A stretch of 18,991 nucleotides of DNA from a bacterium (GTDB lineage Bacteria > Patescibacteriota > Microgenomatia > UBA1400 > PJMF01). The translations under genes and the position numbers were made by a program. Numbering within the stretch: the stretch's first letter is position 1; every line of letters begins with the position of its first letter. Shown here one piece after another: positions 1 to 7,556 of the stretch. The notes beneath the pieces are model-generated. The model was not told where the DNA came from, searched no databases, and saw only the letters and a list, made by a program, of their open reading frames with translations. Location of the stretch: assembly GCA_900299155.1 (NCBI GenBank), contig OMIS01000027.1, forward strand, positions 1 to 18,991, read 5' to 3'.

Positions 1-478
1 GTATGAAGATATAATCATACTCAAACCCACCTGTACCACGTAACTCATCTGAAAGCGTACCCACGATTTTACCTTCAAAGTACTCTGCTTCTTGCGTATC
101 AGGATTATAAAGGCAGGCTACTGTCACAAAGGCAGCAGTTCTGTCTGCTACAGAAGTGATTTTTTGTATGATACCCTGAGCTCGTTCTGTACCAGTCCCT
201 TTCAGCCAACGTCCACTACGTACCCCCGGAAAGTTATCAAGTGCCGTAACAATTAATCCTGAATCATCAGCCACTGTAAGAAGTCCTGATTTTTCTGCGA
301 AAGCCTGGGCTTTGAGTAGAGCATTTTCTGCAAACGTTTCACCGGTTTCCTCAACAGCTAAATCTGCCACCGCAGAAAGATCCTGTGGAAATACTAGATC
401 ATAGCCACAAGCAGAGAGAAGAACCTGAATTTCTTTTTGCTTTCCAACATTGGTTGTAGCAACCAAAAGTTGTGGCAT
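1..478 (-). CDS. rdgB: RdgB/HAM1-type dITP/XTP pyrophosphatase (3' end cut off by window edge)
   Basis: This is the first 159 residues of a non-canonical purine NTP pyrophosphatase, which hydrolyses dITP, XTP and ITP to the monophosphate and so keeps deaminated purines out of DNA and RNA. I translated it by hand from the complement, starting at the ATG at 476-478. The N-terminal substrate-binding motif ATTNVGK (residues 7-13), the ENALLKA helix and the DDSGL motif (71-75) with the following FPGVRSGRW are all family signatures. Near the edge GTGGFEYDYIF matches the conserved GFGYDPIF element. Family members are about 190-200 residues, so roughly 35-40 C-terminal residues lie outside the window. 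The start follows the ybaB stop by 3 bases, so it is probably cotranscribed with dnaX-ybaB. It occupies the place that recR often takes after dnaX-ybaB. Confidence 0.93.
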   Translation of the reverse strand, partial: MPQLLVATTNVGKQKEIQVLLSACGYDLVFPQDLSAVADLAVEETGETFAENALLKAQAFAEKSGLLTVADDSGLIVTALDNFPGVRSGRWLKGTGTERAQGIIQKITSVADRTAAFVTVACLYNPDTQEAEYFEGKIVGTLSDELRGTGGFEYDYIFI

Positions 479-481
479 GGC

Positions 482-769
482 TTATTGTCCGCCACCACCC
501 AACATACCACCTAAGCCACCAGTCATCTGTTGCAGTTTTTGAGCTGCCATTTCTTGAGATTTCTTAATAGCTTTGTTTAATACATCAATCAATTCTTGAC
601 TTGTGACGCCTTGAACATAGACTTTCTTAACTTCTTGGGCACCACTGATTTCAACTACAATGTCACCTTCTTCGATACGAATAATTTCAGCTGCCAATTC
701 ATCTTGCATTTTCTTAGCTTGTTGACGTAATTTATTGAGATCACCGAGTGCTTTAAATGGATTTGCCAT
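482..769 (-). CDS. ybaB: YbaB/EbfC family nucleoid-associated protein
   Basis: A 95-residue YbaB/EbfC protein, a small dimeric DNA-binding protein of the nucleoid. The sequence shows the typical layout: an N-terminal helix with LNKLRQQAKKMQDEL (about residues 11-25), a beta-hairpin core with GDIVVEISGAQEVKKVYV (about 35-52), a second long helix (ELIDVLNKAIKKSQEMAAQK), and a glycine/methionine-rich tail (GGLGGMLGGGG). Length is normal for the family, which is about 100 residues. It lies 42 bases after dnaX, the classic dnaX-ybaB pairing, and has the best Shine-Dalgarno site in the window (AGGAGG, four bases before ATG). That suggests it is translated more strongly than its neighbours, as expected for an abundant structural protein. 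Confidence 0.93.
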   Translation of the reverse strand: MANPFKALGDLNKLRQQAKKMQDELAAEIIRIEEGDIVVEISGAQEVKKVYVQGVTSQELIDVLNKAIKKSQEMAAQKLQQMTGGLGGMLGGGGQ

Positions 770-773
770 AGTT

Positions 774-779
774 CCTCCT
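774..779 (-). promoter_or_regulatory. Strong Shine-Dalgarno site of ybaB
   Basis: The complement reads AGGAGG followed by AACT and the ATG. It fixes the ybaB start, and it shows that this organism does use canonical ribosome binding for some genes although many others in the window lack it. Confidence 0.8.
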
Positions 780-811
780 AAATTCTTATAGACTTAACTT
801 TCCCAATTGTA

Positions 812-2611
812 CTACATCAATGAGGCAACTGCTAGTTCTGCCAGGTTGTTTGATTGTGGGGCTTCTTGGAGCTCAGCATGACTGGGTTGCGCTTCTAAGA
901 TACACTCAAGCTCAATTCTCCCGCCTGCATAATCTGCAAATAGAACATCGAGTAACTGCTTGAACTTAGGTTGCATCAGTTGTTCTTTGTGAAACGAATA
1001 GTAAACACTCACCACGATTCTACCCATCTCACCAGAAATAGGTTTCGCAGAGCGCAACAGGGTGGCCAGTCCAAAGTTTTGCTTGACCGCTGCTGCCACT
1101 ACATCTACCCATTTATCGCAAATGATGGTGCCGTCGCCAGGATCTGTAGGGAGGAGGGGCGTGGTGGATTTTGCACTACCGAGGGAGGCTTTAGTAACAC
1201 TCATTGAAGAGCGTGACGTGCCCTGGGTGCTGCTTTCTGTACTAAGTGAGACGTTTGCAGTACGTGCAGAGACGCTTTCAGAAACTGCGTGTAACTGAGA
1301 ACTCGATTGTGGTGCAGTTGCTTCATCTGGTCGAGCAAATCCTGAACCTTCATCAAGCATGTCTGAGTAGCTATCTACATGTGCTAACTGCTGCTCAGCC
1401 TCAGGATCAAATCCAAGACTGTGGTGAGTCCCTTGAGCAGATTTTGCGGAAGATCTAGGTGTCTCAGCGGGACCAGCTTTGGCAGCGCTAGGCTCTTTAC
1501 TACCACTGCCACCAGGTCCTGAAGGTTCACTGACATTCTTCTTGTGCGAACGCTCGATAATATCTAAAAATTTTAATTCCAACGGAAGCAGCAGAATTGG
1601 TGTAATAACCTGGACAAATGGATCAGAAAGCTCCTTGAGCATAAAATGACTGGCTTTGGCTGGCCACTGCGCTGTGCCTGGCACAACCCCATGAGCCTTC
1701 AATAAATCTGTATGCAAGAGTGTGAGCAGTTGGGTGTAAAACTGCTTCTGGTCGGTCATTCGTTCTCGTAATGCCTGAAATATTGTCACCACTTGTGCCG
1801 CATCTTTCGCCAAGAGTGCTTCTACAAGCTGTGTTGTGAAGTGGAGTGTTGAAAGTGACAAAACCTGCTCGGCTTTGAGCATAGTAATCTCGCCCAGTTG
1901 TGCCACCATTTCAAGTAACTTAACGGCATCACGGAAACTGCCATCAGCCTGTTGGGCAATAGCTTCGAGTACTGCCTGCTCGTACGTAGCTTTCTCTTGA
2001 TCTAGAATCAAGGTCAGTGCGTTTTGAAGTTCAGCTGGTGTGGCTTTGGTAAAGCTGATGACTTGCGCGCGGGAAGTCACTGTAGCAGGAATTTTATCTA
2101 ACTCAGTTGTGGCTAAAATAAAAACTACATGCGGAGGCGGCTCTTCAAGAATCTTGAGCAGGGCATTAAATGCTTCTGTGGTGAGCATGTGTACTTCATC
2201 CAAAATATACACAGACATCAATCCATCTTGTGGTGGAAGTGAAACTCTCTCCTTTAATGCACGAATATCATCAATGCCACGGTTGCTGGCTGCATCCAGC
2301 TCTTGGACCATAAACGAACTACCAGAAAAAATACGTTCAATCCGTTCATTGGCTGAATTAGGCTCTTGGAGTGGTTTCGCTTTGCCAGATTTTTTGAAGA
2401 AAATCTCAGTGACGGCAGCTTCGTTTGCTGGATCATTCAAGAGTGCTGCCACTATGCGAGCAGTAGAGGTTTTTCCAGTGCCTTTTGGTCCTGCAAAGAG
2501 AAATACTTGAGAGAACTTGCCAGATTTAAGGAGTGCCAAAAAATGCTCCCGCACTTTCGTTAAATGCAGATCCGCAATTTTTTTGGGACGATACTTTCTA
2601 TTCCAGTTCAT
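812..2611 (-). CDS. dnaX: DNA polymerase III subunit gamma/tau, lacking the zinc-binding cysteines
   Basis: A 599-residue DnaX, the AAA+ motor subunit of the replicative clamp loader. The N-terminal RKYRPK is typical. Walker A is GPKGTGKT (41-48), Walker B is VYILDEVH (134-141), sensor 1 is LATTE (166-170), the arginine-finger segment is SRAQVISF (180-187), and the sensor-2 region is GSFRDAV (224-230). The zinc module normally inserted after the P-loop helix should carry four cysteines. Here the equivalent stretch (59-95, ending EPNSANERI where EPCxxCxxC is expected) has none. The usual SRCQ cysteine is also Ala. A long Ser/Thr/Pro/Ala-rich linker (about 360-490) leads to a C-terminal tau-like domain (WVDVVAAAV onward, about 501-572). 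No A-rich slippery heptamer is seen in the linker, so I see no sign of a programmed gamma form. ATG follows the ybeY stop by 11 bases. Confidence 0.95.
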   Translation of the reverse strand: MNWNRKYRPKKIADLHLTKVREHFLALLKSGKFSQVFLFAGPKGTGKTSTARIVAALLNDPANEAAVTEIFFKKSGKAKPLQEPNSANERIERIFSGSSFMVQELDAASNRGIDDIRALKERVSLPPQDGLMSVYILDEVHMLTTEAFNALLKILEEPPPHVVFILATTELDKIPATVTSRAQVISFTKATPAELQNALTLILDQEKATYEQAVLEAIAQQADGSFRDAVKLLEMVAQLGEITMLKAEQVLSLSTLHFTTQLVEALLAKDAAQVVTIFQALRERMTDQKQFYTQLLTLLHTDLLKAHGVVPGTAQWPAKASHFMLKELSDPFVQVITPILLLPLELKFLDIIERSHKKNVSEPSGPGGSGSKEPSAAKAGPAETPRSSAKSAQGTHHSLGFDPEAEQQLAHVDSYSDMLDEGSGFARPDEATAPQSSSQLHAVSESVSARTANVSLSTESSTQGTSRSSMSVTKASLGSAKSTTPLLPTDPGDGTIICDKWVDVVAAAVKQNFGLATLLRSAKPISGEMGRIVVSVYYSFHKEQLMQPKFKQLLDVLFADYAGGRIELECILEAQPSHAELQEAPQSNNLAELAVASLM

Positions 2612-2622
2612 AGTTAGACACT

Positions 2623-3012
2623 TTACTCATGATGGTATCCAAGCAAATGCATCATGCCATGCTCAATATAAAAGCAAAGCTGATCATCTACGCGTTTACC
2701 ATACTTTTTTGCCATCTTTACCGCTTCAGGGAAACTGACGACGATATCACCTAAATGTGGGGGAATTCCTGCGGGCAGTGGAAAGTCCTCCAACTGCTTT
2801 TTTTCGTGCTGTGGAAAGGACAAAACATCGGTTTTGCCTTCATGTTGAAGTTGGGATTCATTGAGTTCTTTAATTTTGCGTGTACCCACGACAGAAATAT
2901 CTATCTGCGCATGGTCAATGCGATGTTCAGCCAAAACTTGCTTAACACATTCACGAACACGTTTCCTGTTGACTGGAAAACGTGAGCCAACAAATAGGTT
3001 AATGGTAATCAT
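2623..3012 (-). CDS. ybeY: Endoribonuclease YbeY, C-terminally minimal
   Basis: A 129-residue YbeY, the metal-dependent RNase involved in 16S rRNA 3'-end maturation and ribosome quality control. The conserved TDVLSFP (61-67), LGDIVVS (87-93) and the metal-binding motif HGMMHLLGYHH, an H-x3-H-x5-H with His118, His122 and His128, are all present. The protein stops one residue after the third histidine. Most bacterial YbeY proteins are about 150 residues and continue with an acidic helix after this motif. The stop codon is clean TAA and dnaX begins 11 bases later, so this looks like a real short form rather than a broken gene. No Shine-Dalgarno site is visible before the ATG; the gene lies 4 bases after the preceding reading frame, so translational coupling is likely. 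Confidence 0.9.
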   Translation of the reverse strand: MITINLFVGSRFPVNRKRVRECVKQVLAEHRIDHAQIDISVVGTRKIKELNESQLQHEGKTDVLSFPQHEKKQLEDFPLPAGIPPHLGDIVVSFPEAVKMAKKYGKRVDDQLCFYIEHGMMHLLGYHHE

Positions 3013-3016
3013 ACAG

Positions 3017-3307
3017 TTAGAGTGCTAAAAAAATTCGTTCTACAGTTTCCTTAATACTAATTTTCACTTCAGCTGGTTGACTCTGCAACCATTTTTTTTG
3101 GATATACACATCTCCAAATGCAATCGCTTCCAAGATGTCTGCGTGCTGTTCTTCTGGGTAAAAGGGTAAAACAGCAGTCAAAATGGCGAAGCCAATACAT
3201 TCTGTTAACAACTGGTGTGCTTGTGCATATTCAGCTGGAGCAATACTGTTAAGATACCGCATTATATGCTTTTCATCAACGAGCGTTGTCAGTAGCGTAC
3301 TATGCAT
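3017..3307 (-). CDS. Small conserved-looking protein of unknown function
   Basis: A 96-residue, mostly helical protein that I cannot assign. It has no signal peptide. A moderately hydrophobic helix (CIGFAILTAVLPFYP, about 37-51) is followed by an acidic EEQHADILEAIAFGD stretch and a basic/tryptophan segment (QKKWLQ). It overlaps the end of the upstream 304-residue gene by 8 bases and is followed after 4 bases by ybeY, so it sits inside a translationally coupled run. That packing is the main reason to treat it as real. An internal ATG at residue 16 is an alternative start. The proportions recall small helical proteins of unknown function common in CPR genomes, but I cannot name a family from sequence alone. 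Confidence 0.6.
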   Translation of the reverse strand: MHSTLLTTLVDEKHIMRYLNSIAPAEYAQAHQLLTECIGFAILTAVLPFYPEEQHADILEAIAFGDVYIQKKWLQSQPAEVKISIKETVERIFLAL

Positions 3308-4214
3308 ACAGATCTTTCATATTCAGAGAAATTGGTCCAAGCGGAATAGTATTTGTGTCATCTACCACAAAAAATATGAGCACTTTGCCAAGTGAAGCGG
3401 GTGACCAACAGCGTCCTTCAATAATCAGTTCTGGAGAACCTCCGAACTGATACTTGGCAGTACTCGCATCAAAAGTATCAGCAACCTGACAAACAACTGC
3501 CACATGTTCCTGAGGATTGATCACAATCATTTTTCTCCATGCATACCATTTTTTGATCAGTGCTGCATCGGGGTACCAATTGGGCAATAAATGCAATGGC
3601 AGCGCAATATAGTACTTTTCACTTTCATCAGTGCTGCCCATGCTGGCAGTGTTTTGTGCTGACCAGCCATAGTAGCCGCGCTTTTCCAGGAATGGTGCCC
3701 TGGAATAGGTGTGTTCTTCAGTAGTATCTGTGGGGGAGCGTTTCAAATGAGGCAGTGCTTTGATTGTGCCATGGGTATATAACAACTCATTATTCTGAAG
3801 CTTTGTGGCCACTTGAAAACCAAGGAGATCCCCAACTTGTTGTTCAATGTACAACGCAGTTTCAATATCAATTTTCCCAGGAGGAAGCTGACACAGTGCA
3901 ACAAGCTTCTCCATAACAGCTTGGTATTCTTCTACTGAAATTTCGCGTGCGAGTCCTCGTTCAAACGGTTCTGTAAAAGCAGTATTTTTTGGGTCGTTGG
4001 GAGGTGAGCTGGAAGTGGAACTAAAAGCTGACTGAGTGGGGAGAGTGCTGCGGTATGATTCTCCAGGGTTACTGTAGTCTGAAGGCAGTGACTCACGGTC
4101 CACAAGCTGCCCATATAAACCAGGGTATGCATTTTGGAAGATAGTTCTATTTTGCGCCGCTTTTGCTGCCAACTTCTCAAGACGGGCACTAGATTGCTGA
4201 GTGGATGCAGGCAT
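3300..4214 (-). CDS. Hypothetical protein with a C-terminal FGGSPE-type domain
   Basis: A 304-residue protein of unknown function with no signal peptide or membrane segment. The N-terminal third contains a basic/Ala helix and then a Ser/Pro/Thr-rich linker (about 41-80). The C-terminal part looks like a compact domain: KKWYAWRKMIVINP (221-234), a short hydrophobic strand AVVCQVAD, the motif FGGSPELI (257-264), and the very hydrophobic strand VLIFFVVDD (278-286) followed by IPLGP. From memory, similar strings (NP...VVAV..D.GP...GGSPE...FV.D....PLGP) recur in uncharacterised CPR proteins. That is recollection, not a search result. It has its own -10-like box ten bases before the ATG and lies 48 bases after gltX. 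The 3' end overlaps the next gene by 8 bases. Confidence 0.75.
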   Translation of the reverse strand: MPASTQQSSARLEKLAAKAAQNRTIFQNAYPGLYGQLVDRESLPSDYSNPGESYRSTLPTQSAFSSTSSSPPNDPKNTAFTEPFERGLAREISVEEYQAVMEKLVALCQLPPGKIDIETALYIEQQVGDLLGFQVATKLQNNELLYTHGTIKALPHLKRSPTDTTEEHTYSRAPFLEKRGYYGWSAQNTASMGSTDESEKYYIALPLHLLPNWYPDAALIKKWYAWRKMIVINPQEHVAVVCQVADTFDASTAKYQFGGSPELIIEGRCWSPASLGKVLIFFVVDDTNTIPLGPISLNMKDLYA

Positions 4215-4224
4215 ACGTATAGTC

Positions 4225-4230
4225 AGTATA
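4225..4230 (-). promoter_or_regulatory. -10 box close to the start of the 304-residue gene
   Basis: The complement reads TATACT, five of six matches to TATAAT, ending 10 bases before the ATG. A start point about 7 bases downstream would leave an untranslated leader of about 3 bases. A weak -35 candidate (TTACGA) lies 17 bases upstream. No Shine-Dalgarno site is present. Confidence 0.5.
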
Positions 4231-4262
4231 CCTGATAGTTGGAGGCTTCGTAAGGTAACTTT

Positions 4263-5699
4263 TTAGCGGATAGTCTCTTGGGCTGCCTGTAATCTCTGTA
4301 CTACTTCAGCTTGGCCAATGCAGTGGATGGTCTCAAAAAGTGGTGGTGTAGCTGTTCTGCCAGTGACTGCCACACGAATCATCATAAAGTACTGGCTTTT
4401 CTTCCAGTCTGTCGATTCTTGAAGTGTCCGAATTGCTTGCTCTAGAGCTGGAATGGTCCAGTCTGTTATAGCGGTTATGGCTTCGGTAGTTTGTGAAAGT
4501 TGCTGTTCCACGAGTGCAGCATCTGCCTTCTTCAACAATAATTCTTTATCATGGCTAATGGGACGATAGAAAAAGTCAGTTAAGCTTTCAATATCTTTCA
4601 AAGTTACTAAACGCTCACTGATGAGCGGCAGTATTTCTGCTAGCTGAGCTCTCGGGAAATCTGCTGGCAAATACTTCTCGATTTTTTCAGTCAACTGTTC
4701 CTGTGTAAGTTTGCGAATATAGACACCATTCAGCCAGTTTAATTTTTGCATGTCAAAAACAACTGATTTTGCACTGATGTGGGCTGGATTAAATTCTTTG
4801 ATGTATTCTTCTAAACTGAGAATTTCGCGTTGATCGGCTGGAGCCCAACCTAAAATCATAAAGAAGTTGAGTAACGCCTCAGGTAAATAGCCATTATCTA
4901 AAAATGACTGAGCAGAAACCGTGCCTTTGCGCTTACTCATCTTGCCTTGACCATCAGGATTTAAGAAAACTGGAATATGAGCATAGATAGGTGATTGCCA
5001 GCCAAAAGCTTGGTACAACAAAATATGTTTAGGTGTAGAGCTAATCCACTCTTCACCACGCATCACATGGGTAATTTCCATCAAATGGTCATCGACGACC
5101 ACTGCTAAGTGGTAAGTTGGGAAACCATCTGATTTTAATAATACCTGATCATCGACATTGCCTGATTCAATAGAAATTTCTCCACGAATTAGATCAGTAA
5201 AGGTAATTGTTTCAGCATCAGGGACTTTCAAACGCACAACGTACGGCTTCCCTTCAGTTAAGTTCTGCTGAATCTCATCAGGAGAAAGTGCACGACAGTG
5301 GCGGTCATATTTAGGAAGCTCTTTGCGCGCAATTTGGTCTTCACGCATCTGATCTAGTCGTTCTTTGGTACAAAAACAGAAGTATGCTTTGCCATTTTTA
5401 ACTAGTGTGTCCACATATTCTTTGTAAATGTGCAGTCTCTGTGATTGCACGTATGGTGCACATGGGCCACCTTTGTCTGGACCTTCATCCCAATCCAATC
5501 CATATTGATGAATTACACTCATGATGCGTTCTACCGCGCCATCTACTTTGCGTTCTTGATCAGTGTCTTCAATGCGCAAAATAAACTGTCCACCTTGCTG
5601 TTTGGCAAATGCGTAGTTCTTCAATAAAGTAGCAATATGTCCGACATGATATTCTCCTGTAGGACTGGGTGCCATGCGGGTACGAACAGTTGTATGCAT
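4263..5699 (-). CDS. gltX: Glutamate--tRNA ligase
   Basis: A class I glutamyl-tRNA synthetase of 478 residues, which charges tRNA with glutamate. The HIGH-type signature is HVGH (18-21) after RMAPSPTGEY. FILRIEDTD follows, and KMSKRKG (from 253) is the KMSKS loop. The zinc-site region has CFC (108-110) and a later HCR, so at least part of a zinc ligand set is retained. DGFPTYHLAVVVDDHLM and RGEEW are conserved catalytic-domain segments. The reading frame stays open for 49 codons upstream, to 5846, but that extension has no GluRS similarity and overlaps the preceding gene by about 146 bases. The ATG at 5697-5699 lies one base after the upstream TAA (TAATATG), so coupled translation from this start is the better model. 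Whether it also charges tRNA-Gln cannot be told from here. Confidence 0.95.
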   Translation of the reverse strand: MHTTVRTRMAPSPTGEYHVGHIATLLKNYAFAKQQGGQFILRIEDTDQERKVDGAVERIMSVIHQYGLDWDEGPDKGGPCAPYVQSQRLHIYKEYVDTLVKNGKAYFCFCTKERLDQMREDQIARKELPKYDRHCRALSPDEIQQNLTEGKPYVVRLKVPDAETITFTDLIRGEISIESGNVDDQVLLKSDGFPTYHLAVVVDDHLMEITHVMRGEEWISSTPKHILLYQAFGWQSPIYAHIPVFLNPDGQGKMSKRKGTVSAQSFLDNGYLPEALLNFFMILGWAPADQREILSLEEYIKEFNPAHISAKSVVFDMQKLNWLNGVYIRKLTQEQLTEKIEKYLPADFPRAQLAEILPLISERLVTLKDIESLTDFFYRPISHDKELLLKKADAALVEQQLSQTTEAITAITDWTIPALEQAIRTLQESTDWKKSQYFMMIRVAVTGRTATPPLFETIHCIGQAEVVQRLQAAQETIR

Positions 5700-5700
5700 A

Positions 5701-6819
5701 TTATTTGGTAGTATTTGGCTGACTTTGTAGTATATACCCTGGGTCAAGTGCGCCGACATAGCCAATAAATCCACCGTCACCTTTGAAGACATAGATGGGT
5801 TGGAAGTATTCTTGGAACTCTGCACTTTCAAAGTACCCCAGCTCAACAGTTCTAATCACGGCAGGTTCAGCTGTGCCCTTGTTGGCGATGTATCCTTCAC
5901 CAGCTTGGAGTTTGGCCCAGGCACTTTGTGGACTGCGCAGATAGTATGTTTCTGGTCTATCGTACAATATAGGATATAGTTGGCGAACGAGCTTCAAAAT
6001 ATTATTGCCACTCCTGCCTGCAGAAACGATTGCATGAATAGCTCCAGTGGTCCCATCTTCTGTGTAGGGTTTGAAGATCCCATCAATTGGGAGGCGGTTT
6101 AAGTCAACTTGCACAAAGTTAGCTTCTGAAACTGCCACTGCTGGTTTAAGTAATCCGCCTACTGCCTTGAGCAGCGTAACTTGAGCAGAACTTGTGGACA
6201 CATCGGCGGGAAGTAAATTACCTGTATTGAGGAAACTCTTGACTTGTTGTTCGGCATCGAAGTTGGTGGGGAGGTTTCCTTCTAGGATAAGCTCTGGACG
6301 ATTCAAGAAGTCGGTTTCATACGTCAAGTTATGATCGACAATGTCATAGTCAAAGGTAGTGGTGAGTGGCTGGATTTTAGTCCATCGATACACTTTTGAA
6401 CTGACAATTTCAGGTTTACTGGTAAACCCATAGCGTTCAGCAATATCTTGAGCGTTTTCAGCATCAAGCAAATTTACGCTACTTTTAGTCATCATGTAGA
6501 CCTTGGCGCGATCGCCGAATGTAGGAAGTCCCCCAGAAGCTGTTTCGAGTCTGTAACTTGTGGGTTTGTCATCACTGGATTGGGTAGGAAAGGCAATAGC
6601 TGGAAGTGCGCCGAATCCTTCAGTAGGTTTGGGGGGAGGTGGTGGATTCATGGCTTTGTAAAAGGCAATTCCTGCTGTCAGAGCCACACGACCCACCATT
6701 AAGAGAACAAGCGCAGACAAGCCGTACTTAACCACATTACGCCCGACTTGCGTGACTTTAGTAAGGGTGATGCCTTCATCTTGTTTTTTTACCATACTGA
6801 AACTAAGGGAGTCCAACAA
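5701..6819 (-). CDS. Membrane-anchored extracytoplasmic protein of unknown function
   Basis: A 372-residue protein with one N-terminal membrane segment (about 33-55, YGLSALVLLMVGRVALTAG), a polyproline stretch just outside it (PPPPP, 59-63), and a large extracytoplasmic part. The C-terminal portion has an AWAKLQAGEGYI segment (about 300-311), VELGYF (325-330) and QPIYVFKGDGGFIGYVGAL (340-358). This pattern (helix with AW-L, then a strand with LGY, then QPIYVF) resembles the PepSY-like/YycI-like folds that I know from Gram-positive regulators. That is a fold-level guess only. The 6819 start would be TTG; an ATG at 6793-6795 (residue 9) is just before the basic KK and may be the true start. It precedes gltX by one base, so the two are surely cotranscribed, although no functional link is evident. 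Confidence 0.8.
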   Translation of the reverse strand: MLDSLSFSMVKKQDEGITLTKVTQVGRNVVKYGLSALVLLMVGRVALTAGIAFYKAMNPPPPPKPTEGFGALPAIAFPTQSSDDKPTSYRLETASGGLPTFGDRAKVYMMTKSSVNLLDAENAQDIAERYGFTSKPEIVSSKVYRWTKIQPLTTTFDYDIVDHNLTYETDFLNRPELILEGNLPTNFDAEQQVKSFLNTGNLLPADVSTSSAQVTLLKAVGGLLKPAVAVSEANFVQVDLNRLPIDGIFKPYTEDGTTGAIHAIVSAGRSGNNILKLVRQLYPILYDRPETYYLRSPQSAWAKLQAGEGYIANKGTAEPAVIRTVELGYFESAEFQEYFQPIYVFKGDGGFIGYVGALDPGYILQSQPNTTK

Positions 6820-6848
6820 ACTACAGGATGCATTGAACTACTCAATAT

Positions 6849-6854
6849 ATTGTA
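6849..6854 (-). promoter_or_regulatory. Possible -10 box for the membrane protein-gltX block
   Basis: The complement reads TACAAT within the 66-base gap shared with divergent trmD. It lies 29 bases before the TTG start or 53 bases before the ATG. No convincing -35 element is seen, so this is a weak call. Confidence 0.3.
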
Positions 6855-6870
6855 GCAAGGTTTTGAATGA

Positions 6871-6876
6871 TAGAAT
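6871..6876 (+). promoter_or_regulatory. Extended -10 promoter of trmD, near-leaderless
   Basis: TAGAAT is preceded by TGA, giving an extended -10 (TGNTANAAT), and ends 9 bases before the trmD ATG. Initiation about 7 bases downstream would leave a leader of only about 3 bases. No Shine-Dalgarno sequence precedes the ATG. Confidence 0.55.
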
Positions 6877-6885
6877 ACAAGCTAT

Positions 6886-7545
6886 ATGCACTTGAGTATT
6901 TTTACGCTCTTTCCAGATTTTTTTACAACTCCACTGCAATCTTCGATGCTTAAACGAGCACAGACGGCAGGAGCAGTCAGCTATGAAATCAGTAACATCC
7001 GTGAGTTTGCGCAAGATAAACATAAAGTAACTGATGATCGACCGTTTGGTGGTGGCCCTGGAATGGTGATGATGGTGGAACCCATAGATAGAGCTTTACA
7101 AGTTTGGCGAAAAAAGTGGCCCGCTGACCAGTTCAAAACAAAAGTACTGCTTACATCCGCAAAGGGGAACGTATTTACCCAGCAGCGTGCACAAGAATAC
7201 TCTCAGCTTGATGCAGTCGCCATTATCTGTGGACATTATGAAGGTGTGGATGAGCGTGTTGTTCAGTATTTGATAGATGAGGAAGTTCGGATCGGTGATT
7301 ATGTACTCACGGGTGGCGAGCCTGCTGCACTTGTGATGGCAGACGCAGTGACGCGGTTGTTGCCAGGTGTTTTGGGAAATGCTGAAAGTAACCAAGATGA
7401 GTCACATAGTGTACCAGGCCAACTAGGCTTTCCACAATACACTAGACCTGCAGCGTACAAAGGCTGGAACGTACCTGAAGTGCTACTGGGTGGAAATCAC
7501 GGTGAGATAGAGAAGTGGCGTAGCGCACAACGCAAGAGTGAGTAA
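6886..7545 (+). CDS. trmD: tRNA (guanine-N1-)-methyltransferase TrmD
   Basis: A 219-residue TrmD, the SAM-dependent SPOUT (knotted) enzyme that methylates G37 of tRNAs reading CNN codons and prevents frameshifting. MHLSIFTLFPDFF is the family start. The sequence then has DRPFGGGPGMVM (51-62), CGHYEGVDERV (115-125), IGDYVLTGGE (136-145, SAM-binding knot), LLPGVLGN (148-155), DESH (161-164, where the catalytic Asp of the usual DSF segment falls), FPQYTRP and VPEVLLGGNHGEIEKWR. Length is slightly below the usual 230-250 residues. It is the only plus-strand gene in the left part of the window and is not next to rpsP, rimM or rplS, with which trmD usually forms an operon. Its 3' end converges on the protease gene with 11 bases between the stop codons. 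Confidence 0.96.
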   Translation: MHLSIFTLFPDFFTTPLQSSMLKRAQTAGAVSYEISNIREFAQDKHKVTDDRPFGGGPGMVMMVEPIDRALQVWRKKWPADQFKTKVLLTSAKGNVFTQQRAQEYSQLDAVAIICGHYEGVDERVVQYLIDEEVRIGDYVLTGGEPAALVMADAVTRLLPGVLGNAESNQDESHSVPGQLGFPQYTRPAAYKGWNVPEVLLGGNHGEIEKWRSAQRKSE

Positions 7546-7556
7546 ATTTTTTCAAG

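Noticed and set aside
1120..1530. Programmed frameshift making a gamma form of DnaX
   Set aside because: No A-rich slippery heptamer is visible on the coding strand in or near the linker.
2040..2510. Long antisense open frame (156 codons) across dnaX
   Set aside because: It is the shadow of the conserved ATPase domain; no start signal or protein-like features of its own.
5700..5846. N-terminal extension of gltX to 5846
   Set aside because: The 49 extra residues show no GluRS similarity and overlap the upstream gene; the ATG at 5699 sits one base after that gene's stop and gives the normal family start.
7096..7395. Antisense open frame across trmD
   Set aside because: Opposite the most conserved part of TrmD and without family-like composition.
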